From: Apodospora peruviana | Taxonomy: Eukaryota > Ascomycota > Sordariomycetes > Sordariales > Lasiosphaeriaceae | Length of the DNA: 64,000 nt | NCBI GenBank assembly: GCA_033439685.1 | Contig: JAUEDM010000005.1 | Location: 3,472,001-3,536,000 of the forward strand | Direction: 5' to 3' | Shown: piece by piece, positions 1 through 10,187 of the stretch | Layout of the letters: each line of letters begins with the position of its first letter | How positions within the stretch are numbered: position 1 is the stretch's first letter | Translations under genes and position numbers: made by a program | Notes under the pieces: model-generated | The model's database searches: none | Seen by the model: the letters and a program-made list of their open reading frames with translations, nothing else | What the model was told of the DNA's origin: nothing

Positions 1-2278
1 CTACCACCGAAGACGTCATATCAGGCGAGCCACCAAAGTGTCGGGGAAGCTATTGTCGTGGGTGTCCTTCCTCAACCCAAGGGTCTGGTCGTACAACTTT
101 CAGAGAGTTGTTTACCGTCAAGTACCGACTTGGTGGTTGAGAACAGAGCTATGGAGTCACTGGCGCAAGACGGGGAACGTCGATGCTATCACCGCTTGTT
201 GGATGGATGAGCTGCTGATACGTCATGAGCCACTTCTAGGAAAGTACTGGGATGCTCGCAATTCTGGACAACTAACCACAGCAAAGAAAGTTCTGGACTC
301 GCATATCGACCAAATTGTACCCATGATTGAGATTGAGCAGGATGTTTCCGAGGTCTGCTTGCTGCCGATCCGGCCTTCTGATCTTTACGCCATGGGCCTC
401 AGCAAGGACGCCAACCAAATCACCACTCGGCCGCAAGACTGCTTCAAGGACACCAACGACCGGATTTCAGTCATCTTCAACGATGTGGGATGCTGGCCGG
501 ATTCACCCGGTGGAGTGTCTAACTGCCGCCGAGACCTGGTCAACGGACACACCACCATCCGCAACCATGTCATGGCCGAATCGGGGAACGAATATGGAAT
601 TCCTCGTTTCCAGGTCGAGAAGAATGTACAGTCACTCAAGATGATCCCACTGTGGGGACTGGATGGCCGAACACCAAACCACGGTGTCATTGACAACCCG
701 CTAGAGACGGAGGTCGATAATAAGATTGCCAGCACAAACACCAAGCGCGATATTGCCGGCAAATTTATACCGCTCCTCAAGCTCTTTGTCAAGGGTGCTC
801 GTTCCAAGCATATTTCCAAAGCAGATATGGTCAAGTACAGCCATGTAATGCTCGATATGTTCAAGTACTTTGAGCACAAGGACTATAACAAGACATGGAA
901 CTCCAAACAGGTTAGCGCCGCCTGGGTTGAAGCGTGGCTAACCCCATACAGCGACGAACCGGACATCACGGATCCGTCGGAGTGGTTCGAGCTGCAGAAG
1001 CCAAGTATGTCCGACTTCCGCAGCGCTCTCGGCATTTACACCTCCTACTTCTTCATCTTCTCCGTTCAGACCCCCGAAGACTGTCCTCGAGTGTTCCAAA
1101 GCACCCATCACGGCATAAGCAGCCTCTTCGGCATGCTCTTGAAATACCGGCGGGGCGCGACGTTTGGTATCTGGGACCATGCGATTCTTTGGCGGGAGTG
1201 CTGTCTCAACATCAGCCCGGCGCAGTCAACACTTCCCCTACCTGTGCAGTCCATGCTGCTCGCTGGAATGGGCCTCGCCATGCGGCTGGCTTACATGCAT
1301 GCAGACGTGGTTCTGCCCTGCACACCTCTGTTTAACCCCGTCTGGGAAGGTGATCTCGGCACTGACGAGGGTCGGCTCGGTCACGTCAAGACCTTCACTC
1401 GAAAAATTGACCCAATTGTGAACGGTGTCAGCAACATGGACGCCTTTCAGCCAGTTGACGTGGTCAGAACCACCAATCCGACGGTGGTCATGCTGTCAAA
1501 CGTACAGTTTATCAAGGACATTAGGACCGCCATCCGTGCCGCAGACGTCATTGTCAACCAATACGGCTTCAAAGACTATCAGCTTCTCGTTTACGGCGCC
1601 CAGGACCGGGAACCTGAGTACGCCATCGACATGGCCAAGCTGATCGAGTCGTGCGGTCTCGCAAACAATGTCGTGTTGAAAGGGTTCGGCAAGCCACAGG
1701 AGATTCTGAAAGACGCGTGGCTGTTCATGAACTCATCGCTGTCTGAGGGTCTACCGCTCGCTGTTGCAGAAGCAGCTCTCGCGGGCGTGCCGATCGTCGC
1801 TACAGCTGTCGGGGCAACGAGCCTTGTGCTCACCGATCCAGACGACCCTGCTCTCTGCTATGGGGAAGTCGTCCCGCCAAATGACCCAACCGGGCTGGCT
1901 CGGGCGCAGATTTCTATGCTTGCCATGGCGGGCCCGTGGGCCGAATTTGCCGGCGATGATCGTGTGGTATTGCCAGATGTATTGACAAGCAAGGATGTGC
2001 AGGAGCTGTCGAAGCGCATGCACGAGAAGACGGAAGCGAGGCGGCATTTAGGAATGTTGACGCGGCAGGTTGTGCTGCGCGGGTTCCATGGGGAACGGTA
2101 CCTGCGCGAGCATGAGCAGATGTATTGGATTCAGTGGCATCTGGCGGCGATGCGAAAAGGGGGCGGGGCGCTGCCGGGGTTACGGGATGAAAAGGGGACT
2201 GGTGGACAGGGGTTTGTATGCTGGGTTGAGGATGAGAAAGAGGGGAGTGGGAATCTAGATGGGAGTGGCAGGTGGTAA
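1..2278 (+). CDS. PelF-like family 4 glycosyltransferase (DUF3492 + GT4), 3' part
   Basis: The reading frame is open from base 2 to a TAA at 2276-2278 and contains no ATG near its left end, so the gene is cut by the window edge. The protein has a DUF3492/PelF-type N-terminal Rossmann half, with a VIFNDVGCWPDSPGGVSN motif and an STHHGISSLFGMLL motif near 1100. A GT4 C-terminal half follows, with the nucleotide-sugar-binding E(x7)E region EGLPLAVAEAALAGVPIV from base 1745. In bacteria PelF uses UDP-sugars to build the Pel exopolysaccharide. Fungal relatives are long proteins with membrane segments upstream, which would lie outside the window. The final ~60 residues are Gly/Lys/Glu-rich and probably disordered. 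The acceptor sugar and product cannot be inferred. Family assignment is firm; the role in a cell-wall or secreted glycan is inference. Confidence 0.85.
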   Translation, partial: YHRRRHIRRATKVSGKLLSWVSFLNPRVWSYNFQRVVYRQVPTWWLRTELWSHWRKTGNVDAITACWMDELLIRHEPLLGKYWDARNSGQLTTAKKVLDSHIDQIVPMIEIEQDVSEVCLLPIRPSDLYAMGLSKDANQITTRPQDCFKDTNDRISVIFNDVGCWPDSPGGVSNCRRDLVNGHTTIRNHVMAESGNEYGIPRFQVEKNVQSLKMIPLWGLDGRTPNHGVIDNPLETEVDNKIASTNTKRDIAGKFIPLLKLFVKGARSKHISKADMVKYSHVMLDMFKYFEHKDYNKTWNSKQVSAAWVEAWLTPYSDEPDITDPSEWFELQKPSMSDFRSALGIYTSYFFIFSVQTPEDCPRVFQSTHHGISSLFGMLLKYRRGATFGIWDHAILWRECCLNISPAQSTLPLPVQSMLLAGMGLAMRLAYMHADVVLPCTPLFNPVWEGDLGTDEGRLGHVKTFTRKIDPIVNGVSNMDAFQPVDVVRTTNPTVVMLSNVQFIKDIRTAIRAADVIVNQYGFKDYQLLVYGAQDREPEYAIDMAKLIESCGLANNVVLKGFGKPQEILKDAWLFMNSSLSEGLPLAVAEAALAGVPIVATAVGATSLVLTDPDDPALCYGEVVPPNDPTGLARAQISMLAMAGPWAEFAGDDRVVLPDVLTSKDVQELSKRMHEKTEARRHLGMLTRQVVLRGFHGERYLREHEQMYWIQWHLAAMRKGGGALPGLRDEKGTGGQGFVCWVEDEKEGSGNLDGSGRW

Positions 2279-2734
2279 TATGGTAAAAAAAAAGGGTGTT
2301 GCTTGCGAGTAGAGATGTTAGATATGACAAAGAAGGGGTATGTACCATTCAGGATATCTTCTTAACCAGAGCAGGACGTGCCAAGTACATAAATCCAACA
2401 CCGTTTAGAATCCTGGCAATGTTTAGTGGGCTCAAGCCGCTCAACAGCAGAGTGCCCCAGGAAATTGCGGAGAAATCATACCTCCAAGAGACTAAGACAA
2501 GACAGCAGTGCCTCTTCTCACCACCGAAATCCTTCCATGGTGATTAGTCATGTCAGTGAGTCACTCGGTGGCCAACCGCTACTTAAGTACCAATAAATCC
2601 CCCTTCAACCCTAGTCCTGCTCCCATTCGGTCCAGCACCAATTCTCCAACAATCCGATCTCCATTCTCCCACACCAATTCAATTCAAGCCCGCCCGCCCT
2701 GCAAACCACCATCCACTCACCCCGAATCAGAAAA
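2279..2734. other. Intergenic
   Basis: No convincing gene. The last ~150 bases before 2735 are C-rich and CAC/CCA-rich, as in the 5' leader of a fungal gene, and presumably form the leader of the next gene. Confidence 0.5.
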
Positions 2735-3652
2735 ATGCGCCTCATCCACGCCGACGCGAATGTCTTTCCCAAAAACAAGAAACCTAATGGCCTGATCACG
2801 CGGCGCAGGCGCTCAAACGGCTACCTGCAGTACTACGTCGAGTACGTCGGCGAGAGCGAGGCGACCAAAGTTCCGTACGGACACGCCGCCCCGCGCGGGC
2901 CTCGACGTGAGTACTGTTTGATATGTTCGGGGGACGGGACCCGCGGGGGACGGTATTGCGAGTTTCAGGGGGGAAGGCCGGAGCCGGTGGTCAGGAGGCC
3001 GATTGTTATTCGTCGGACATCGATCGGGGAGGTACCTGATTTTGCTGCGGTTATCAAGGATAATTTGGGGCAGGGAGAGAGTGAAAATGGAGTTGTTGTT
3101 TTTGATGAGAAAAAGGATGATGATACCGAGAGGGATAGACCGAAACCAAAGCCGACAACGGGTGTGATGAAGAGGGAACCTAAAGCTGTGAAGGGGTTGA
3201 TTTCGCAAAGCGCCAATGGTGGGATTGGTTGGTACGATGATAGGGAAGAGACGATGGAATGGCAAGCTGCAGCGGGCACGCCGAAGATTGCCAGTGATGC
3301 TACAATTGAAGACAAGGAGATGGCGGACCTGGTCCGGCTGGGCGTGATCCGGGGCGGTGGAGACGAAGGAATAGCCGACATTGCAATGAGTTGCCTTCCT
3401 GCGGTAGAGGTTCCGTATACGGTCAGTCTGACGTTTGGTGGAGGGCGGCAGCGGCGTGGGAGTCGGCGACAGGGAAAGGTGAAGAAGGTGAGGGGCGTGG
3501 GTTTGGATTTGGATTGGTGGGCTGCCACAGAGACATCGTCTGCGTCTGATGGTGAGAAGGGTAAAGGTGAGGAGGATCAGTTCGAGTGGATCATGTCGGG
3601 CTGGAGCGAAGTGTCGTCGTTTGTCGATGTTACTGGCTCTGCGGGCGAGTAA
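2735..3652 (+). CDS. Uncharacterised intronless protein, 305 aa
   Basis: A single open frame runs from ATG (context AAAATGC) to TAA at 3650. I do not recognise the family. The N-terminus (about residues 1-55) is basic and aromatic with a run of Arg at 23-26 and a YLQYYVEYVG stretch. Residues 60-75 carry two Cys and a Gly-rich turn (CLICSGDGTRGG). The middle is Lys/Asp/Glu-rich and probably disordered. The C-terminus has a basic Arg/Gly patch followed by an acidic end. There is no signal peptide or membrane segment, so a nuclear or cytosolic protein is likely. Codon use looks like that of the neighbours. The antisense open frames over the same bases are shadows. Confidence 0.6.
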   Translation: MRLIHADANVFPKNKKPNGLITRRRRSNGYLQYYVEYVGESEATKVPYGHAAPRGPRREYCLICSGDGTRGGRYCEFQGGRPEPVVRRPIVIRRTSIGEVPDFAAVIKDNLGQGESENGVVVFDEKKDDDTERDRPKPKPTTGVMKREPKAVKGLISQSANGGIGWYDDREETMEWQAAAGTPKIASDATIEDKEMADLVRLGVIRGGGDEGIADIAMSCLPAVEVPYTVSLTFGGGRQRRGSRRQGKVKKVRGVGLDLDWWAATETSSASDGEKGKGEEDQFEWIMSGWSEVSSFVDVTGSAGE

Positions 3653-3963
3653 ATTGTACGACTTTTGTGGTGTGTCACACATGTTGGCCATTTCAATTAT
3701 GTGTTTACGTACTTCGTACGGATTAAGGCTTTCCATCTGCAGTCGCCAATCCAACGTGCATCACGCCTATCGCCTTAATTATCGCAGGAAAACCCCCGCT
3801 CTCACTTCTGCCTGCTGTTGGTTATTGCAGCTCTGACCAAACTTCACAAGAGTCAAACCGATATCATTGATAACCCCACTTCAGTTATTCATTTAATCAA
3901 CGGCCCACGGCAAGAGGAGACTCATCAATACAAGCACCGACTCCCTTTGAGGAGTTTAGTGGG
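3653..3963. other. Intergenic
   Basis: No gene seen. The frame of the HET fragment downstream stays open upstream of its first ATG back to tandem stops TGA TAA at about 3868-3873, without another ATG. Confidence 0.4.
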
Positions 3964-4359
3964 ATGCACAACATACCAGACTACGCCATCCTCTCCCACA
4001 CCTGGCAGGAGGAGGAGGTGTCGTACAGCAACATGATGGGCAAAGGGGATTATAAGTCCAAGAAAGGTTACGCCAAGATCGACATGACGTGCAAAATGGC
4101 GTCCGCCGCCAGGATCGGCTACGCTTGGGTTGACACGTGCTGCATCGACAAATCTAGCAGCGCCGAGCTCACCGAGGCCATCAACTCCATTTATCGTTGG
4201 TATCAGCGGTCAATCATCTGCTATGCCTTCCTTTCTAACCTCCCCTCGTCGGCACCGCTGGATACGGCACTACCGCATTGCCGCTGGTTTACACGTGGTT
4301 GGACCCTGCAGGAACTGTCCTGGTGTGGTTCAGAGATGGATGTGATCTTGCAGATTTGA
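3964..4359 (+). pseudogene. HET-domain protein, N-terminal half only
   Basis: The translation starts just before the first HET block, IPDYAILSHTW, and continues through the second, GYAWVDTCCIDK, to the third, WFTRGWTLQEL. These are the conserved N-terminal blocks of the heterokaryon-incompatibility (HET) domain, which triggers programmed cell death after nonself recognition in filamentous ascomycetes. Directly after WTLQEL the sequence loses all resemblance to the family and meets TGA at 4357-4359. Family members normally begin about 15-20 residues earlier and continue for hundreds of residues. The missing C-terminal portion of a HET protein is present at 10188-11290 in the same orientation, on the far side of the NLR gene. 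The two fragments are either one gene split by insertion or remnants of two genes; the sequence does not decide. Confidence 0.8.
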
Positions 4360-5130
4360 AAGAACCAGCAAATCTTATCCGTTATACCCGTTTCCGGACG
4401 CCAAGCCCCATCCCGCATTGTGCATGACAGGTAATTGGCTGCAAGCTTCGATAAGTGGGCCCTGATAACAAACATTATTGGAACCATGACAGAACAACCA
4501 ATTGGAAGTCAGACTAGCTCTGATGCGGCTGAGTGAAAGGGGCGCACCACATAGACCCGCTCACACCAAAGAAAATCAACAAAGACCCACTGTTAGTAGA
4601 GACCCATAGATGTCGGCAGTCCACGAAGGCGTCATCAGCAATGAAGGCATCGGATGCGTGTAACCGAGGCGCCATCGGTAACGAATGCATGGAACCGAGG
4701 GCATCATACGTCGTGAAGTAAATAGAGTTCAGGCAAGGTGGCCAGACAGGAACCAAGAGTCGGCTACAAGATGGGAGCTTGGCCTGCCCACGGAAGTGAA
4801 AGGACATGGCTTCAATGAATTACCTTAACACCACCCAAACCCTACTTCTTCCATTACACGTTGTGAGCAGTGTTCTCTTGTAACTACAGCGCATTTGGCG
4901 TTGCAATTTCTTATGGTAGTAAAGGGTGGCAACCCTGGTGGCGAAGTTGACAAATCCCATTTTCTAGTGCATTCCAGCCACTACTAGTCTTTTCTATTAG
5001 ATAACAGTATGCAGATGCAGGTCCGTACGAAACTAAGATGTGGAAGATTCTAGAATACTACGACGGTTATAAATTAAGAGAGCCCCCCGAAACCCTCCTG
5101 TGGCACGCTATGATAGAAAAAAAAGAGAGG
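4360..5130. other. Intergenic, no gene seen
   Basis: Contains only short open frames without family resemblance. This is the downstream flank of the minus-strand NLR gene. Confidence 0.5.
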
Positions 5131-8100
5131 TCAGTTATAGTTGTCTGTCGCGACCGTGATAATTAGGACACGTCCCGACCAACAGCCAATAGCAATCGTA
5201 GATGCTGCTACAGCCGAACATGTTGCTCGACATCCCGGAGGCAGCCATAGCCAGTTTTCTGAGCCTCTTGTAATCCACTTATTGTCCAAGTCTATACCAT
5301 ATTCTAAGCGATAAGGGATTTTCGCGTCACCTGACCAGGAGGTAAATAACTTCGAAGACGTAACGTCACCGCTATGCCCTTCTAACGTCTCTGTGCAATC
5401 GCCCGTTGCGACATCCCAGATCTTGACGGTCTTGTCCCCTGACCCGGATACAACGAGCTTCAAGTCGGGAGAGAACGCGACGGAGTTGACGGAATCACTA
5501 TGCCCTTCCCACGTCTCTGTGCAAGCGCCCGTCGCGACATCCCAGATCTTGACGGTCTTGTCCCATGACCCGGATACAACGAGCTTCAAGTCGGGAGAGA
5601 ACGCGACGGAGTTGACCCCATTGCTATGCCCTTCTAACGTCTGTCGGCACGCATTCCAATTATCTTCTACAATTAGCCCGGAAGTAATCCACTTTAATTC
5701 TTGCTTGAATAGATCTCTGGTTATACTGCGGGTCGGGCTGAACACAAGTGCCGAAGCGTATACTTGAAGAGGTGCTATATCGATGATTGACCGACTGCTT
5801 AGAATAACCCTTCTTATATCGCGGAGAAATCCTGATATCTCAACGGCGTCTGCAGACTGAAAAGCGATGTTAGTATGTTTCGGGACAGTGGGCAAGGGCG
5901 CAACATACACTAAGGGCTAACAAATCGTCTACCATGCCGATACTCTCCGAGATACGACCTATAAGGCCTAGCGCTTCAAGCCAATGAAGGAGATGGCTCG
6001 TCAGGAAGCTGTGGACTGGGCCGCCATCCTGTACGCTGCCTTTGCTCTCCTTCAAGTGGTGGATCCAGTACTGACAGGCGTACTGGATTTCAGGCGGCAG
6101 AGCGGTATCGATAGTTCGCTGGTCGACCTCAGACCGCAGCTTTCCCGGCATTTGTAGATTGCAGATATCTCTCCTAAGGTGGGGGTTCATAACTTGGAGA
6201 CATCGATCCGCAAGCGTCTTGTGATATTTTGTCTCATCGATCCAAAAGTCATTCGTGGTACTCTTGGTCGGGTCGACGAGGAAGTCGCGAAATGACAGAT
6301 GAAAGAGTCTGACTGGGGCATCGAGTTGTGAAGGGACATCTAGGACAGAGTGGAGAGAGTTGAGCTTGCTGTGTATGGCTTTAGGGGATAAGTTGAGAAG
6401 TTGTACGAGTGACGACACTGAGAGCGGCTCAGCAAGGAGGACAATAGGGCCAACGACATTTCGGAACTCAGCTAATAGGCGGTTCCTCTGCGGATTATTA
6501 CGTCCGATAATAAGCTGATTGAGAACTGGGAGATATGTCGCGTCGAGCTTATCGAGTTCGGAATCGTGGGTCTTCATCTGATACTGCAAGACTTTCTCCA
6601 GCTGATCGGCGGGGTCTGAACACCTATCTCCAATAAAGCGGCAGACGGTTGCGGCGAAAATGAACAGTGGGACAGCCATCTGAGCGAGAGTTCGAATGAC
6701 GTGATAGCCGGGCCAATCTAGCGGCAGCTCTAGGCCTTCTAAGGCCTGGCTGTTGGATTCATTTCTGATTCTCGCGAGTTCATATTCCAAGAATGTGAAT
6801 ATATCCTGCTCCACAATTGGCTCCGGAACCTGGTGTAGAGCTAAACCCTGGTACCTTCCTCGGACGTCTTTAAAGCCGAGGCGAATGGGCAGCTCAGGCC
6901 GGCTGGTGATGAAAACCCTCAAACGTCCTGAGGGTTGCGTGTTTGCTCGGGCAAGTATAGAGATAATATTCCGCACGTCGTTATCTCCATCGCATTCGTC
7001 AAGAGCGTCGATGACGATCACAACTTCCGTGGTGTACTGAATGCAGTTTAGAGGCTTGCGAACGAGCTCCTCAAACTGGTCTCTCAATACCTTCGTGGGA
7101 ACGGCCGGATTGGTGTCGATGGCCTTTCTGACATATGGCGCCAGGGTAGGGATTGTGCACACAAGCTGACTGGCAATTGTAGGGAAAACCCGGGCGGCTT
7201 TGCCGCGGTCGCCCTCCCCCCTTTGAAGAAGAAGCTCGCGCCAAGCAGGCCGCTATCTGCGAACGACTTGGCCACGGTTCGAGAGATGGTGGATTTTCCT
7301 GTCCCTGCCATGCCATTCAGCCAATAGATGTTCTCGGCTTGAGAATCGTTCGCCCAGTTCTGAATTTGGCTGAGGAGCTCGGTTCGGGTGTCGGGGTGGC
7401 ATCGTGCGTTGTGCTCCTCGGCATGTGAGTCGAAAGCCGCGCCCTCAGCAACAGGGAGCTTGGAGAGTACTGCTTCACGGATTGTTTGCGAAGTAGAGCG
7501 TACTTCGGTAAGAATGTTGCTACTGACTGTTAGAGCCCATTTATGTTAGAAGTCAGGGAATTGCATACTTTATTTTTCCGTCTATCCACTCTCTGAGATC
7601 GGCAGCGGACTTGTATGCCTCGGGAGGAATATCAACTGCTGTTGCAAGACCCTCGGGGTTGGCAAAAGTGTCGAAGCTTGTCCCTCTAGTCAGGTTCTGG
7701 TGGAAGCTGGTTGTTTCCGCCAATAATATGTCCTTGTCCTGGATTTTGTCGGAGTCCTTCCCTAGTTTTTCCTTCATGTACATCAAGCAGAGTGAATAGC
7801 AAAGAGATATACCATGCGACATATCAATTACCATTTCGTCTTGGCGACTGAGCGTTTCTGCGAAGCCCTTGTACAAGAGTGGATGTGCAAATTTGTTGTA
7901 CAGATGCTCGGCAATTGTTGTAAGCTGTATCTCGAACAGGACGCCGCGGAACTGAGAAAGGGTTTCGGATTTGTCGTTTTTCAGGCGGAGTCGGTAATTG
8001 AGAGTCTGGTAGGCTCCGAACCATGTTTTCCAGTGTTGGCCGACGTTACGGTCAAATTGGAAGACGACCGGGTCTGTCTCCTTTTGGAAAGTCTCTTCGA

Positions 8101-8761
8101 TGAACCGAATGGCTTTCTGTATATCGTCTGGGTATTCCAGTATGATTCTGACCCCAACAAGGTCATGAATCGCATTGAATATTTCGGAGAAATTCTCGAA
8201 CTGCTTTTGGTGCTTTGGCAACACCTTCTCGCGCCGATCAAGCGATGCTTTGATAGATTCCGTGGCCTTGGTTCTGCTCTGTACTTGGCTTTTGATATTC
8301 ATGCTCTGGAGAGCATTTTTACATAACTTTTCCAGTTCCTCCCTCATGTTGTCGTATCCGTTCCGTACGCTTGGCCATATATTGCTGGTAAAAGCGTCTT
8401 TGGGATCCGAGCCCACTGGCTCGCGTTTTATTCGATCGATAGTTGCCTCCAGAGAGTGATTTGGAGCGCCATTACGGCGTGTTCTCTGTGGAGCTGGTGA
8501 GCATGCATGCGTGCTGCGCCGCCGTTTGTGTGATGTTTCCGGAGTAAAATCCATGTCGCGGGCAATGATAAAGCTCATATGGCTGTTTGCGCAATTGATG
8601 GAGGTTGGGAGGAAGTCGATAGCAGAGAGGTGAATTGCGTTGGCTGCTTTGTGCCAAAAGTGGTGCTTGGGAGATGGCGGTGAGCTAGTGGGTTGTATGT
8701 GGTGGAGTCTAGCCGAAGACATCCGGAAATCTTTGATCGGGCAGTCGTCAAACTGTTGCAT
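5131..8761 (-). CDS. NOD-like receptor: RelA/SpoT - NACHT - WD40 (one 1-bp frameshift)
   Basis: My model is complement(5131..5856, 5909..7522, 7569..8761). Introns 7523-7568 (46 bp, GTATGC...CAG) and 5857-5908 (52 bp, GTATGT, branch ATACTAAC) preserve phase. With one missing base supplied, the model gives exactly 1178 codons. Residues ~105-345 form a RelA/SpoT nucleotidyltransferase fold: R163/K165/S169/K171 (ATP side), D200 in DLVGVR, Y251, and E277 in FEIQLTT; both acidic catalytic positions are kept. A NACHT domain follows, with Walker A GMAGTGKST (468-476) and Walker B IDALDEC (~569-575). Two full 42-aa WD40 repeats, a fragment and the usual C-terminal tail end the protein. Fungal NLRs of this kind are nonself-recognition receptors whose N-terminal domain is the effector. 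Twenty bases after Walker A a C6 run (7216-7221 on +) is one base short, which breaks the frame. The start is uncertain; Met61 or Met70 are alternatives. Confidence 0.85.
5387..5638 (-). repeat. Two near-identical 126-bp WD40-encoding repeats
   Basis: Units 5387-5512 and 5513-5638 are exactly 126 bp (42 codons) apart in phase and differ at only about a dozen positions, mostly clustered at one end. A degenerate third unit lies on the 5387 side. Internally homogenised repeats are the hallmark of recognition repeats of HET-E/HET-D type NLRs, whose number changes by unequal exchange. Confidence 0.9.
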
Positions 8762-10187
8762 TAGGTATATCGCGCTAATATAAATCTGCAGCTGCGTTGA
8801 CTGCCAACATTATTGGTTTATGTGAGCCAGTTAAAATGTAGGGCGGTATCTGTTGGGGAGTTGGGGCTGTATTGGGCATCCTGTGGTGCCTCGCGCCTTG
8901 CGACAACCAGTGGAGGGCCAGAAAATAGGCATTTTGGGGTGACACAGTGCCTGCCTAGCAAAACAGACATGAATGCATGCACAAATGGCCTGTTTACACA
9001 CAAATTTGGTATGGTCTAGTAAAAGTCACGTCGTACGAGGCATTCTCCGCGCCGAGGCGACCTGCATAAGGGTCATTCCGCATTGGCAAATCGGACGCTG
9101 ATGCGCAGCTTTAATCTCGAATAAATGGCGTCCACATGGGTTTGCAGCTTCTCACCTTTGGTTTCAAGTCCGTCTCTCTAGTAGGTCTAGAGAGCTTGCT
9201 TTATAGTTATTTAGTACAATGGTATCTAGTTGGCTGAACCGTCTGCATTTGACGGCTGGTCCAGCTTCTTCTTCAGCTCCAGCGGCTACATTTCAGCCTT
9301 CCAGATATGTCTACCTACTCTCAGCGACCCATAGTTCGAGTCGTCCTCCCCCAGTCCCGAGGTCCGTCTCGTCACCGGGACCCGCAGTTCCCTCCGTCCT
9401 CACTGGTTGGTGCCTCGGGGCTTGACCCAAGGATTGGCTACGTACTAGCTGCCTTAAGCCCCCAGTGTCTGATGTCACGACACCACTTCTCAAAGAATCG
9501 CTTGACTGAAACACCAAAGACTCAAGGTCTGCACTGAGGCGTTCCTTGCCAACGAGCCACTCAGCTAAGGTGTAAGCAAATTCGGACGGGGTGGGGCTGG
9601 CCAAAAGTGGGACATGTCGAGGTATGATTGGCCAGCATAGATGCTAGTAAAGTGGGGTAACTTTGACTCACCCAACATGTTTACCGCTCCATTCGCTAAA
9701 GATCGCGGGCCACATGTTTTTGTTCGTTGTGATATTGCCCAATCAATCTGCATCCGTGCAACGACGAATACATCTTGCAACCAACATCCAAACTTTCACT
9801 TAAGGTCTGCATCACCAACAATTCCATATTGCTTGACGCATCGAATTCAGCAAAGTGATATGGCTGAAAATTCCTAAATCCCAGCAAACAGCCAGCGACC
9901 GTCTATTTGCATGTTTGAGGCGTAATGCCACTACGGTCTTTTATCCAACCAAGATGACGCAGACGAGACACGCCAAGCCGCCTTCTGCTGATACTAAATA
10001 TAGCTAAGCACGCCGCTCGAGGGTTGGCTGAAAATCTGACCCTTTGTTCGCGAACGGAGTTTCATGACAGAGGGCCAAAACATGAGTACCATCCGTATTC
10101 TAGCATCTTGCCCGTTTGGTTTGGTTCAAAAACGTCCATTTTTGGCAGCACAACCCACCGAATTTGGTGTCCTTTGAACCAAGGAGA
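8762..10187. other. Intergenic, upstream of the NLR gene
   Basis: No gene recognised. Short overlapping open frames of 60-97 codons on both strands share no features. The NLR promoter must lie in the first few hundred bases. Confidence 0.5.

Noticed and set aside
5387..5638. Regular repeats as a possible CRISPR-like array
   Set aside because: The unit is 126 bp, fully coding, in frame and matches WD40; there are no spacers, and this is a eukaryotic locus.
7553..8761. RelA/SpoT domain as an independent 402-aa gene
   Set aside because: Its stop lies inside a 46-bp intron with good splice signals, and removing it joins the NACHT exon in phase.
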